Assembly: GCA_047975265.1 (NCBI GenBank)
Contig: JBKEDE010000037.1
Span: 1 to 25,590 of the forward strand
Direction: 5' to 3'
DNA: 25,590 nucleotides
Source of the DNA: UJ101 sp047975265
GTDB lineage: Bacteria; Bacteroidota; Bacteroidia; Flavobacteriales; UJ101
Made by a program: the position numbers and the translations under genes. Below, piece by piece: positions 7,779-16,195 of the stretch. The number at the start of each line of letters is the position of its first letter. Within the stretch, counting starts at the first letter, position 1. The notes under the pieces are model-generated. The model saw nothing but the letters and a program-made list of their open reading frames with translations, made no database searches and had not been told where the DNA came from.

Positions 7779-9801
7779 TAAATTAACAAACGTATATAAT
7801 AAAAATAAATTGATTTTTAGAGTAGTTATATTCTTAGCTACTGTAGTATCAATTGTTTATTTTATTCCTAAGAAGTTGGTTTTTAATAATGAATTTTATA
7901 AAAATACCACTTGGCAATATGGTGATTTGGTAGCTGATTTTGATTTTGCCATTCGGAAAACACCTGAAGAAATTAATAATGAAAAAGTATTTATAGAAAA
8001 GCAAAAAGCATTTTATTATACGAAAGATACGGCTGTTTTAAGTAATATTTTATCTAAAATTAATAACGGTCAGTATAAAATTAAAAAATCCGTAAAAAAC
8101 CAATTAATCAGTAGCCTGAAAAAAAACTACTCAAAAGGTGTCTTTCAATCTAAAATAATAATATCCGACCAAACAAATCCTAAAATAATCGTTAAAGATC
8201 ACAACTCATCGCAGGCTTTAGAATATGTATTGGATAAATTAAGCGATATTCAAGATATAAAAAAAGAAATTGCTCCGATTTTAGATGATTCAATAGGAAA
8301 ATTACTGTACGAAGATATAGAGCCTTTTTTAAATAATAATTTGATTTATGATGAAAAATTAACTGAAGAAATTATTCAGCAAAAAATGAATAAAATTTCT
8401 TTAACCAAAGGACTGATTAAGCGGGGTGAAAAAATTATAGAAAAAGGACATATTATTGATGATTACAAATTTATGGTGCTGGACTCTTATAAAAAAGAGT
8501 ATGAACAACAAGTATGGAACAATAAAAAACAATGGGGATTAACTTTGGGATATTTTGTCATTGTTGCTCTAACCATTTTGATTCTTTTTTTGTATCTCTA
8601 TTATTTCAGAAAAAAAATTATTCAAAATAATACTCAGGTTACTTTCTTAGCGTTTAACATATTTTTTACTGTTGGATTAGGTGTAATTGCCAACCGTTTT
8701 TTCCCGGATTTGTTTTACATACTTCCTTTTTGTTTACAGCCTATTGTAATTCGGTCATTCTTTGATCAGGGAACAGCTATTGTAACACACATTATTACCA
8801 TTTTAATTTTATCTTTTTTAGCACATAACAATTTTGAATTTTTGTATATTCAATTAATAGCCGGAATTATTACTGTTTTGACTAATCAAAAATTACATAA
8901 AAGAGTTAATTTATACGTAGCTGTAGTTAAAATTATTTTGGTGTATGAATTAGCTTATCTTAGCGGAATTCTAATTCAAGAAGGTACTTTGGATAATCTC
9001 TCTGAATTATGGAAACCCATATTTCATTTTTTATTATCCGGAATATTTACCTTTTTAGTTTTGCCTCTAATTTATTTATATGAAAGAATTTTTGGATTGA
9101 TGTCGGATTTATCCTTGTTAGAATTGTCAGACTCCAATCATCCTTTGTTAAGATTGCTATCAGCAAAAGCTCCCGGAACACTCCAACATTCCATGCAGGT
9201 AGCCAATTTAGCAGAAGAAGCCGCTATTGAAGTAGGAGGAAATGCCCTATTGGTTAAAATTGGAGCTATGTATCATGATGTAGGAAAAATATCCAATCCC
9301 ACATTTTTTATAGAAAATCAAAACCATATTGTTAATCCACATGATGATTTAGATCCAACAGAAAGTACGAAAATTATTATTAATCATGTGATAGAAGGAA
9401 TTGATTTAGCCAAAAAATACCGTTTGCCAGATCGAATTATTGATTTTATCCGAACACATCACGGAGATTCATTAGTTCATTATTTTTATACCAAATACAA
9501 AGAAAAACACCCTGAAAAAGAAATTGATATAAAGCAATTCAAATACAAAGGTCCAAAACCTTTTTCTAAAGAAACCGCTATTTTAATGATGTGTGATTCA
9601 ATTGAGGCAGCAGCAAAAAGTTTAAAAAGTCCTACCAATTTAGATTTTGAAAAGTTAGTTAATACTATTATTGACAAACAATTAGATAGTGGACAATTTA
9701 ACAATGCAACCATATCATTAAAAGAAATAGGGCAAATCAAAAAAGTATTAATCAAACGGCTGATTAATATCTATCATGTTAGAATTGAATATCCCGAATG
9801 A
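7771..9801 (+). CDS. 7TM-HDED/HD-domain phosphodiesterase, PgpH family
   Basis: The 676-aa membrane enzyme belongs to a family known to hydrolyse cyclic di-AMP. Order of parts: one N-terminal helix (about 15-32), an extracytoplasmic 7TMR-HDED-type sensor region (about 40-250), a multi-helix membrane region (about 257-440), and a cytoplasmic HD domain (about 465-660). The HD metal ligands are visible: H473 in 'LQHSMQ', H502-D503 in HDVGK, H539, H563-H564 in THHG, and a later D in 'MMCDSIEAAA'. The set looks complete, so it should be active. It overlaps the small membrane protein upstream by 8 bp. The C-terminal 'IEYPE' matches the usual end of flavobacterial members, so the IS remnant after it did not truncate it. 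Substrate assignment rests on family knowledge. Confidence 0.9.
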   Translation: MINKLTNVYNKNKLIFRVVIFLATVVSIVYFIPKKLVFNNEFYKNTTWQYGDLVADFDFAIRKTPEEINNEKVFIEKQKAFYYTKDTAVLSNILSKINNGQYKIKKSVKNQLISSLKKNYSKGVFQSKIIISDQTNPKIIVKDHNSSQALEYVLDKLSDIQDIKKEIAPILDDSIGKLLYEDIEPFLNNNLIYDEKLTEEIIQQKMNKISLTKGLIKRGEKIIEKGHIIDDYKFMVLDSYKKEYEQQVWNNKKQWGLTLGYFVIVALTILILFLYLYYFRKKIIQNNTQVTFLAFNIFFTVGLGVIANRFFPDLFYILPFCLQPIVIRSFFDQGTAIVTHIITILILSFLAHNNFEFLYIQLIAGIITVLTNQKLHKRVNLYVAVVKIILVYELAYLSGILIQEGTLDNLSELWKPIFHFLLSGIFTFLVLPLIYLYERIFGLMSDLSLLELSDSNHPLLRLLSAKAPGTLQHSMQVANLAEEAAIEVGGNALLVKIGAMYHDVGKISNPTFFIENQNHIVNPHDDLDPTESTKIIINHVIEGIDLAKKYRLPDRIIDFIRTHHGDSLVHYFYTKYKEKHPEKEIDIKQFKYKGPKPFSKETAILMMCDSIEAAAKSLKSPTNLDFEKLVNTIIDKQLDSGQFNNATISLKEIGQIKKVLIKRLINIYHVRIEYPE

Positions 9802-9804
9802 TTG

Positions 9805-10026
9805 CAAAAATTAGGTCTCGCCACAACAGGAAAATCTACCATGAAACCATCCCATGATAGCAAAAAACTCTTGCAAAACTCATCAACAATTGAAAAAATA
9901 TCCGTAATTTTATCAAAATTAATCATAGAAATAACCGTTAAATATTTGAACTTCAAAAATTTAAATATACAACTATTTCTCGTCTTATCCTATTTTTTTA
10001 TGGGAAATTATTAATCGAACTCAGGT
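9805..10026. mobile_element. scrambled remnant of an IS982-like element
   Basis: The 231-bp gap between the phosphodiesterase and scoB holds pieces of one transposase type in opposite orientations. On the minus strand, 9926-9864 encodes 'MINFDKITDIFSIVDEFCKSF' split here as MINFDKITDIFSIVD plus EFCKSF, resembling the N-terminus of IS982-type transposases. On the plus strand, 9811-9843 encodes LGLATTGKSTM, resembling the internal 'GKTSMGWF' region of the same family. A candidate end, ACCTGAGTTCGATTAA on the minus strand, lies at 10011-10026, seven bases from the scoB stop. The other end and most of the gene are missing. Family matches are from memory, not from a search. Confidence 0.5.
10011..10026. 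repeat. candidate terminal inverted repeat of the IS remnant
   Basis: On the minus strand this reads ACCTGAGTTCGATTAA, about 85 bp upstream of the transposase start codon at 9926. It shares ACCTG with the IS end at 235-249. No partner repeat is found on the phosphodiesterase side. Confidence 0.35.
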
Positions 10027-10032
10027 TATTAA

Positions 10033-10686
10033 TTAAACTATCATCTCAGGAATTTCTCCGTTTATAATTAAGCAACCTTCTGTAGCCTTTTGTATTTCTT
10101 CTATGGAAATATTGGGAGCTCTTTCCAATAATTTAAATCCTTCAGGAACGATTTCTATAACAGCCAAATTTGTTACGATTTTCTTTACACAACCAACGCC
10201 GGTCAAGGGAAGCGTACATCTTTTTAGAAGTTTAGATTCTCCCTTTTTGTTGGTATGCATCATGGCAACAATAATATTTTCAGCCGAAGCTACCAAATCC
10301 ATTGCACCACCCATTCCTTTTACCATTTTTCCGGGTATTTTCCAATTGGCAATATCACCGTTTTCAGCTACTTCCATAGCTCCCAATACAGTTAAATCTA
10401 CATGTTTTCCCCGAATCATTCCAAAACTGGTAGCTGAATCAAAAAAAGAAGCTCCTCTCAAAGTTGTAATGGTTTGTTTTCCAGCATTTATAATATCGGC
10501 ATCTTCTTCTCCTTCAAAAGGAAAAGGTCCCATTCCTAAAACACCATTCTCACTTTGAAATTCAACTTCGATTCCATTGGGTATATAATTAGCCACCAAA
10601 GTAGGAATCCCTATTCCTAAATTAACAAAATATCCGTTTTTTAATTCTTTGGCTATGCGTTGTGCTATTTGATTTTTATCTAACAT
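10033..10686 (-). CDS. scoB: 3-oxoacid CoA-transferase, subunit B
   Basis: The 217-aa beta subunit belongs to a CoA-transferase that moves CoA between succinyl-CoA and acetoacetate (or a similar 3-oxoacid), linking ketone-body and branched-chain amino acid breakdown to the TCA cycle. The catalytic glutamate is E46 in the motif SENGVLG, which forms the glutamyl-CoA thioester. 'GGAMDLV' and 'TNLAVIE' are also typical. Length is normal. It follows scoA by 24 bp on the same strand, which fits a two-subunit operon. Its stop lies 7 bp from the IS remnant, but the C-terminus looks complete. Confidence 0.94.
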   Translation of the reverse strand: MLDKNQIAQRIAKELKNGYFVNLGIGIPTLVANYIPNGIEVEFQSENGVLGMGPFPFEGEEDADIINAGKQTITTLRGASFFDSATSFGMIRGKHVDLTVLGAMEVAENGDIANWKIPGKMVKGMGGAMDLVASAENIIVAMMHTNKKGESKLLKRCTLPLTGVGCVKKIVTNLAVIEIVPEGFKLLERAPNISIEEIQKATEGCLIINGEIPEMIV

Positions 10687-10710
10687 AATAATTATCTGAA
10701 AATTTGAAAG

Positions 10711-11409
10711 TTACCGGTTTCTCACTGTCCGTTGTTCAATTCTTTTTTCAAATTTTTCCCCCTGGAAAATACGCTGTACAAAAATTCCGGAAATATGAAT
10801 TTGATTAGGATCTAATTCTCCTGTCGGAACTAATTCTTCAACTTCAGCAACGGTAATCTTAGCAGCACCACACATAACAGGATTAAAATTTCGAGCAGTC
10901 CCTTTAAAAATTAAGTTTCCGGCAGCATCACCTTTCCATGCTTTTACAAAACTAAAGTCTGCTTCAAAAGCTCTTTCCATAAGGTACATTTTTCCATTAA
11001 ATTCTCTGGATTCCTTTCCTTTAGCTACTTCCGTTCCATAGCCCGCCGGTGTATAAAAAGCGGGAATTCCTACTTGTGCTGCCCGACATTTTTCTGCCAA
11101 AGTTCCTTGTGGAGTGAGTTCAACTTCTAATTCACCCGAAAGCATTTGCCGTTCAAATTCATCATTTTCTCCAACATAAGATGAAATCATTTTTTTTATT
11201 TGATGATTATGAAGTAGTAAGCCTAATCCAAAATCATCTACTCCTGCATTGTTAGAAATACACGTTATGTTTTTTATTTTTAATCGAACCAGTTCGTTAA
11301 TACAATTTTCGGGGATTCCGCAAAGCCCAAAACCACCTAACATAAAAGTCATACCATCTTGAATTCCTTCTAGAGCCTGTTGAACGGTTTCTACTTTTTT
11401 ATTAATCAT
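10711..11409 (-). CDS. scoA: 3-oxoacid CoA-transferase, subunit A
   Basis: The 232-aa alpha subunit is partner of the downstream scoB product. The N-terminal glycine-rich CoA-binding segment GGFGLCGIPE (about residues 24-33) and 'SNNAGVDDFGLG' near residue 57 are characteristic. 'FNPVMCGAAKITVAEVEEL' in the C-terminal third is also a family signature. Length is normal and the start is ATG. A 90-bp gap separates it from aroC upstream, so scoAB may have its own promoter, but no exact TAnnTTTG box is visible there. Confidence 0.94.
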   Translation of the reverse strand: MINKKVETVQQALEGIQDGMTFMLGGFGLCGIPENCINELVRLKIKNITCISNNAGVDDFGLGLLLHNHQIKKMISSYVGENDEFERQMLSGELEVELTPQGTLAEKCRAAQVGIPAFYTPAGYGTEVAKGKESREFNGKMYLMERAFEADFSFVKAWKGDAAGNLIFKGTARNFNPVMCGAAKITVAEVEELVPTGELDPNQIHISGIFVQRIFQGEKFEKRIEQRTVRNR

Positions 11410-11499
11410 AGTATTCTTTTAAATCTCGTTTGAAGATACAATTTTTTTAAAAATAAAAAATAAAAAACAATATAAAATACAATAAAGATAGGTTTAAAC

Positions 11500-12564
11500 T
11501 CAAATTTTAGCTGTTTTGTTAATCAACATATAATCGGCTAAAACTAAAGCAACCATAGCCTCTACAATAGGAACTGCTCTGGGAACTACGCAGGGGTCGT
11601 GTCGTCCTTTAGCCTCAAGTGTTATTTCCTTTCCTTGATTATTAATGGAGGTTTGTTTTTGCATAATGGTAGCAACCGGTTTAAAAGCTACACGAAAATA
11701 GATATCCATTCCATTTGAAATGCCACCTTGTATTCCTCCTGAAAGATTGGTTTTGGTTGTACCGTCAGTATTGAACAAATCGTTATGTTCCGAACCTTTC
11801 ATTTTAGCTCCGCAAAAACCGCTTCCGTATTCAAATCCTTTAACAGCATTGATGGAAAGCATGGCTTTTCCTAATTCGGCATGCAATTTATCAAAAACAG
11901 GTTCTCCCAAACCGACAGGAACATTTTTTATGACACAGTTAATCGTGCCTCCAATCGTATCACCTTGTTTTTTGATTTTTTTGATATGTTGAATCATTTT
12001 CTGTGCTGTTTCCAAATCAGGGCAACGAACAGCGGTGTCTTCTGTTTTGGATAAATCCAATTCTTGATAAGGTTTATTTACAAAAATATCTCCTACCGAA
12101 GAAACAAAAGCCTGAATGGAAATATTTTTTAAAAATTGTTTGGCAACAGCTCCTGCAACTACCCGACAGGCTGTTTCTCTTGCGGAAGATCTTCCACCGC
12201 CTCTATAATCACGAAAACCGTACTTTTGATCAAAAACATAATCGGCATGACTGGGACGATAGTGGTCTTTAATATGTGTATAATCTTTTGATTTTTGATT
12301 GGTGTTCCGGATTTCAAAACCGATAGGAGTACCAGTCGTTTTTCCTTCAAAAATACCGGATAAGAAAGTAACCTCATCTTCTTCTTTTCTTTGGGTTACA
12401 ATAGGAGATTGTCCGGGTTTTCTACGTTGTAAATCTTTAGTAATCGCATTAAAATCTAATGAGATTCCGGCTGGACACCCGTCAATGACACCTCCTAATG
12501 CCACTCCATGCGACTCTCCGAATGTAGTTACTCTAAAAATAGTTCCAAAAGTATTTCCTGCCAT
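11500..12564 (-). CDS. aroC: chorismate synthase
   Basis: The 354-aa last enzyme of the shikimate pathway converts 5-enolpyruvylshikimate-3-phosphate to chorismate with reduced FMN, feeding aromatic amino acid synthesis. Signature motifs are present in order: GESHG at residues 16-20, RRKPGQ at 47-52, the 'RGGGRSSARETACRV' segment in the middle, and a C-terminal 'GRHDPCVVPRAVPI'. Length is normal for the bacterial monofunctional (FMN-dependent) type. The start is the ATG at 12564. It lies 47 bp downstream of the secreted-protein gene on the same strand. A near match to the -7 box (TAATTTTA, one mismatch) lies at 12575-12582, so separate transcription is possible. Confidence 0.97.
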   Translation of the reverse strand: MAGNTFGTIFRVTTFGESHGVALGGVIDGCPAGISLDFNAITKDLQRRKPGQSPIVTQRKEEDEVTFLSGIFEGKTTGTPIGFEIRNTNQKSKDYTHIKDHYRPSHADYVFDQKYGFRDYRGGGRSSARETACRVVAGAVAKQFLKNISIQAFVSSVGDIFVNKPYQELDLSKTEDTAVRCPDLETAQKMIQHIKKIKKQGDTIGGTINCVIKNVPVGLGEPVFDKLHAELGKAMLSINAVKGFEYGSGFCGAKMKGSEHNDLFNTDGTTKTNLSGGIQGGISNGMDIYFRVAFKPVATIMQKQTSINNQGKEITLEAKGRHDPCVVPRAVPIVEAMVALVLADYMLINKTAKI

Positions 12565-12611
12565 AAGTTGAAGATAAAATTACGTAAATTTATATTTTAA
12601 TAGTAGATAAA

Positions 12612-13391
12612 TCAAGGTTTTTTAACTTTGATTAATTTATTTCCCCTATCTGAAGGCAATGAAATTTGCAGTTCTTTTCCGAAGAATTTCGCTATACCGT
12701 TAATGCTTTGTCCATCAGGTGTAAACCATTGAATCAAATAAGTGTCATCATCAATTCCTGAAGGTGATAACAGAGCAATATTTTGTAATTTTTTGTATCC
12801 TAATAGTTCCCCATTAATAATTTTTAAGTATTTTTTGCTGTTTTCTTCCACTAAATCAAGCATATACGTATTGTTCAGATATAAATTTTCAGCTTCATAC
12901 TCATCAGTTGTTTCGATAATTTTTTGAGTAGGTTTTTGTGGAGTTGCTGTTCTGATAATTTCAACCGATTTATATTGTGTTCCATCATCTTTATACGGGA
13001 GCATTTGTAATTGGGCTATTGCTTGTTCTAAAGCCTCTGTATAACCAGCCTTGAATTCTTTTGACTTTCCTTTTCCTTCAGCAGAATAAACTTCTTTGCC
13101 GTTACAATTTTCCAAAACAAACCGAATTTTATTTTTAACTAACGATGAAGTATTTTTTATAACCGCTTTCAATCCGTTGCAAGGTATATGTATATTATAA
13201 TTGTACTCATCCTGATAAAAAGATTGAATATTTTTCTTTTTAAGTAAATAATTAATGCTGGAACTCAATCCGTAAGGATTTTCTTTCTTGAAATCTTCAA
13301 ACTTTTTAGGTATAACTACAAATTGATATCGCTCCTGAGTATAAGAAATCATACAAAAAATGATGAATAGAACGCAAAATATTTTTTTCAT
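12612..13391 (-). CDS. secreted protein of unknown function
   Basis: The 259-aa product has a clear signal peptide (hydrophobic about residues 4-17, likely cleaved near ISYTQ). The mature part starts 'RYQFVVIPKKF', a pattern I recall from uncharacterised flavobacterial periplasmic or exported proteins next to the HAD phosphatase gene. No enzymatic motif is seen. A Pro/Thr-rich linker around residues 148-160 separates two beta-rich halves. Its ATG directly abuts the stop of the HAD gene (13392), so the two are almost certainly co-translated. I do not know its role. Confidence 0.85.
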   Translation of the reverse strand: MKKIFCVLFIIFCMISYTQERYQFVVIPKKFEDFKKENPYGLSSSINYLLKKKNIQSFYQDEYNYNIHIPCNGLKAVIKNTSSLVKNKIRFVLENCNGKEVYSAEGKGKSKEFKAGYTEALEQAIAQLQMLPYKDDGTQYKSVEIIRTATPQKPTQKIIETTDEYEAENLYLNNTYMLDLVEENSKKYLKIINGELLGYKKLQNIALLSPSGIDDDTYLIQWFTPDGQSINGIAKFFGKELQISLPSDRGNKLIKVKKP

Positions 13392-14099
13392 TTATAAATA
13401 GTTTTTGACTTCGTTAAGATGTTTGACTTCGATAAAGTTATTATTTTTCACTTTTATATCCAAAATATTATAAAAAACAGCTTGTATCCCAAAATTCAGA
13501 CCACCGATAATATCAGCAATATAATCATCTCCGATTATAATGGATTCTTCTTTTAAAGCTTTAGCCAAATTTAAAGCATATTGAAAAACTTTAGGGTCAG
13601 GTTTCCGTGTGTTCACATCTTCAGCAGAAACGATAGTATTAAAATAGTGTTCAATACGAGAACCTTTAATTTTTTTTAAGGAAACATCTTTAAAGCCATT
13701 GGTAATGATATGCAATTGGTATTTATTCTGGTTTGATAGGTATTCCAGTAATTCTTGAGCTCCATCACGTAAAAAATTATTTTTTGGAAGATGATTCAGA
13801 TAAACTTTCTCAAAAGCATCAGGAAAAGAAGAATCTTGAATGCCGACTGCTTGAAAAGCCTTCTTAAAACGTGCGTTTTTCAGTTCTTCTTTGGTTATTT
13901 TATGATCACGGTATTCAGCCCAAAGTTGTTCATTAATATCATAATAAAAATCATACCAAACTGAAAAAACAACATGGTGTTTTTCTTCTATTTGACATTC
14001 TGTATATAAATTTTCCAACGTTATCTTAGAGTTTTTGGTAAAATCCCAAAGTGTATTGTCTAAATCAAAAAAAATATGTTTAATTGAGTTCAAATTCAT
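13392..14099 (-). CDS. HAD-superfamily phosphatase, YjjG type
   Basis: The 235-aa hydrolase has the four HAD motifs: I, DLDNT with nucleophile D12 and acid/base D14; II, 'ITNG' in the middle; III, K in RKPDP; IV, GDDYIAD. The alpha-helical cap between motifs I and II fits subclass I enzymes such as YjjG, which dephosphorylates pyrimidine nucleoside monophosphates, including non-canonical ones. Substrate is inferred from family. It overlaps the stop of the upstream deacetylase-like gene by 4 bp and abuts the next gene, showing tight translational coupling. Confidence 0.9.
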   Translation of the reverse strand: MNLNSIKHIFFDLDNTLWDFTKNSKITLENLYTECQIEEKHHVVFSVWYDFYYDINEQLWAEYRDHKITKEELKNARFKKAFQAVGIQDSSFPDAFEKVYLNHLPKNNFLRDGAQELLEYLSNQNKYQLHIITNGFKDVSLKKIKGSRIEHYFNTIVSAEDVNTRKPDPKVFQYALNLAKALKEESIIIGDDYIADIIGGLNFGIQAVFYNILDIKVKNNNFIEVKHLNEVKNYL

Positions 14100-15418
14100 T
14101 TTTCGTTTTGTATTTGATTAATGGTATCAACAAAATCCAAATAAATATTTTTCCAACCTTTCCAACGAGGTTCATTGGAAAAAGTATCGTTATGAAAAAC
14201 GCTTATAAAGACACCACTAAACTCCTTAACCGTCATGATTAATGATAAAATTTCCTGTTTGATTTTTTTTTGGTTATAGCCGTATTTCTTTTTCAAGGCA
14301 TAATCGCTAAAAACAAAAGGAAAGATTTTTAATAAAGTTAAACTCTCATATTTTAAATCATAAAATAAAAAAGGAGTACAAGTACCGGAACGAAATCCTA
14401 TTTCGTCATGATAACCCATTGAAAAATCTTTTTTTATATCAATCTCGGTTATATCTCTGTAAGTAAGCGGTAAATTTAATTTAAATAGATGTTGCTGAGA
14501 TCGGTTGGGAATTCGGTGGCTAATAGATTCCATAATTTTTTTTTCTTCCTTTTTTAAAAAATTCTGCTCGGTTGATCTCATGGAAAAATTAATTCCTACA
14601 AAAGCATAATCCTCAATAGATTTAATCAACTCTCGATAATAAATTCTTTCTACAGAAATGTTATGGTCATGCTCGGACACCTCTCCTACGGAAAAGAAAA
14701 AAATACTTTTTAATTTTTTTTGTCGGTGAATATCAAGCAAAAAATCAAATGAGTTGTACGGATCTTTTTTTAGGTTAAGAACAACCTGTAAACGTTCTTT
14801 TAGATGGTGTAACTTGAATCGGAAAAAGTCTTTTACAAACCCTATAAAAGTTCGTCCTATACCTCTTTGAGCATATTTAAAAACTTCATGCACGGAAATA
14901 GTATTGATAAATGAAAAAACCCTTTGATTAGCTTTAATGTCAGGGAATTTTACTTGAATTTTGGATAAAATTTCTTTTGCCCACAAATCAACCACAGGTA
15001 TTTTTAAAAACCCATTTTGAAAGGCAAGGCTGTTTTTTGCCTGAAATCGTCCTAAAGAATCTCTTACCGATGGTAAATATTCTTCATAACGCGTAATCAA
15101 ATAGAAGGAAGCTGCAAACAAATCGTGAGAAAGAGCGGATTTTTCACTTGTTTTAAAAAAATAAGGCAGTTCTTCTTTAAAATCGATTGAAAATTCTAAA
15201 TTTTCTTGAATACCTTTATCAAAAAGTAATGTGTGGGCTTCAAAAAAAAGTTCACTTCCCAACTCTTTTCTTGCATAACTTATCTTAGGACCGTCATGAG
15301 CAATAAATTCTTCAATATTAGAAGTAAATTTGATATCTATACCCAATATGGAAGTAAAAATATGCTTGAAAATATAGCGTATTCTAGATGTGGTTTTATT
15401 TGTAAAAATGAGTATCAA
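14096..15418 (-). CDS. polysaccharide-deacetylase-like protein (DUF7033 type), probably inactive
   Basis: The 440-aa product looks like the large flavobacterial polysaccharide deacetylase relatives. An N-terminal region (about 1-165; 'YIFKHIFTSILGI', 'HDLFAASFYLITRYEEYLP') is followed by an NodB-like half (about 170-430; 'GFRSGTCTPF', 'RWKGW'). In relatives as I recall them, a 'DVD' metal/catalytic motif and a 'GIHPS' histidine motif are present. Here the matching positions read INTISVHEVF (171-180) and VGINFSM (274-280), so the aspartates and the first histidine seem lost. The start is TTG at 15418, since no in-frame ATG lies between the radC stop and the conserved N-terminus. It is 35 bp after radC and overlaps the HAD gene. 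Confidence 0.75.
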   Translation of the reverse strand: MILIFTNKTTSRIRYIFKHIFTSILGIDIKFTSNIEEFIAHDGPKISYARKELGSELFFEAHTLLFDKGIQENLEFSIDFKEELPYFFKTSEKSALSHDLFAASFYLITRYEEYLPSVRDSLGRFQAKNSLAFQNGFLKIPVVDLWAKEILSKIQVKFPDIKANQRVFSFINTISVHEVFKYAQRGIGRTFIGFVKDFFRFKLHHLKERLQVVLNLKKDPYNSFDFLLDIHRQKKLKSIFFFSVGEVSEHDHNISVERIYYRELIKSIEDYAFVGINFSMRSTEQNFLKKEEKKIMESISHRIPNRSQQHLFKLNLPLTYRDITEIDIKKDFSMGYHDEIGFRSGTCTPFLFYDLKYESLTLLKIFPFVFSDYALKKKYGYNQKKIKQEILSLIMTVKEFSGVFISVFHNDTFSNEPRWKGWKNIYLDFVDTINQIQNEK

Positions 15419-15453
15419 TGTGGGTCGAATTTGGGATAAAGATACTATTTTAT

Positions 15454-16137
15454 TTAAAGTAAGTCTTCGTCTGCAAAACTCAAATAATTATTTTGGGCAA
15501 TAATAATGTGATCAACAACCGTAATATCGATAAATTCACCAGCTTTTTTGACTTTTTGGGTTAATTCTTTGTCTGACAAACTGGGTGTTGTATTTCCCGT
15601 AGGATGATTGTGTACCAAAACAATTTGGGTAGCATTGCATTCCAACGCATATTTGAATATTTTGCGAGTATCAACGATGGTTTGTGTAAATCCTCCTGAG
15701 GATACCATTTTTTGATGTAATACTTGCAAACGATGATCGAGGTAAATAATCCAAAATTGTTCCTCAATCAAATCAGATAGAAGAGGAGACATCAGTTCAA
15801 ATAAATCTTGGCTATGCGTAATTTTGGTTTTTTGGTTTGCTTTTTCTAAAAGACGCCTCCGACCAATTTCCAATGCTGTAATAATGGAAATGGCTTTAGC
15901 GTGTCCAATTCCGTGGAATTGGCATAAGTCAGAAACTGATAATCGGGCTAAGTTATGAAGGTTATGGTTTACAGAATCTAAAATTCGTTGTGCCAAATCA
16001 AGTGCTGATTCTTTTCGAGTTCCCGAACCAATTAAAATGGCGATAAGTTCTCTTTTGGAAAGCGATTCTTTTCCTTTTGAAATTAATTTTTCTCGCGGTC
16101 GGTCATCTACAGACCATTCTTTTATGGATTTTTTCAT
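15454..16137 (-). CDS. radC: RadC-family JAB/MPN-domain protein (UPF0758)
   Basis: The 227-aa product has an N-terminal helix-hairpin-helix part (about 60-95, 'FHGIGHAKA') and a C-terminal JAMM metalloprotease-like domain. Metal ligands are visible as H176 and H178 in HNHPTGN and D189, with E126 as the likely general acid/base. The family was named for DNA repair, but that role is doubtful and its function is not settled. Length is normal and the start is ATG. It heads a compact leftward run with the deacetylase-like, HAD and secreted-protein genes, and diverges from the cyclotransferase gene across 58 bp. Confidence 0.92.
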   Translation of the reverse strand: MKKSIKEWSVDDRPREKLISKGKESLSKRELIAILIGSGTRKESALDLAQRILDSVNHNLHNLARLSVSDLCQFHGIGHAKAISIITALEIGRRRLLEKANQKTKITHSQDLFELMSPLLSDLIEEQFWIIYLDHRLQVLHQKMVSSGGFTQTIVDTRKIFKYALECNATQIVLVHNHPTGNTTPSLSDKELTQKVKKAGEFIDITVVDHIIIAQNNYLSFADEDLL

Positions 16138-16182
16138 TGAAATTTATTATTGCCGATTCAGCTAAAGTTACAAAATATAGTT

Positions 16183-16190
16183 TACTTTTG
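16183..16190 (+). promoter_or_regulatory. -7 box (TACTTTTG) of the cyclotransferase gene
   Basis: TACTTTTG matches TAnnTTTG exactly and ends 5 nt before the ATG at 16196, which predicts a start of transcription at or beside the first codon. No TTG sits at the usual spacing upstream. Confidence 0.5.
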
Positions 16191-16195
16191 ATTGT

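Noticed and set aside
9774..9956. 60-codon minus-strand frame
   Set aside because: Only its middle resembles a transposase N-terminus; the rest reads antisense through the inverted piece and the phosphodiesterase end.
9802..10014. 70-codon frame directly after the phosphodiesterase stop
   Set aside because: Begins with TTG and reads through the scrambled IS remnant; treated as part of the remnant, not a gene.
10103..10558. 151-codon plus-strand frame
   Set aside because: Lies wholly antisense to scoB, whose product is clearly conserved; a shadow frame.
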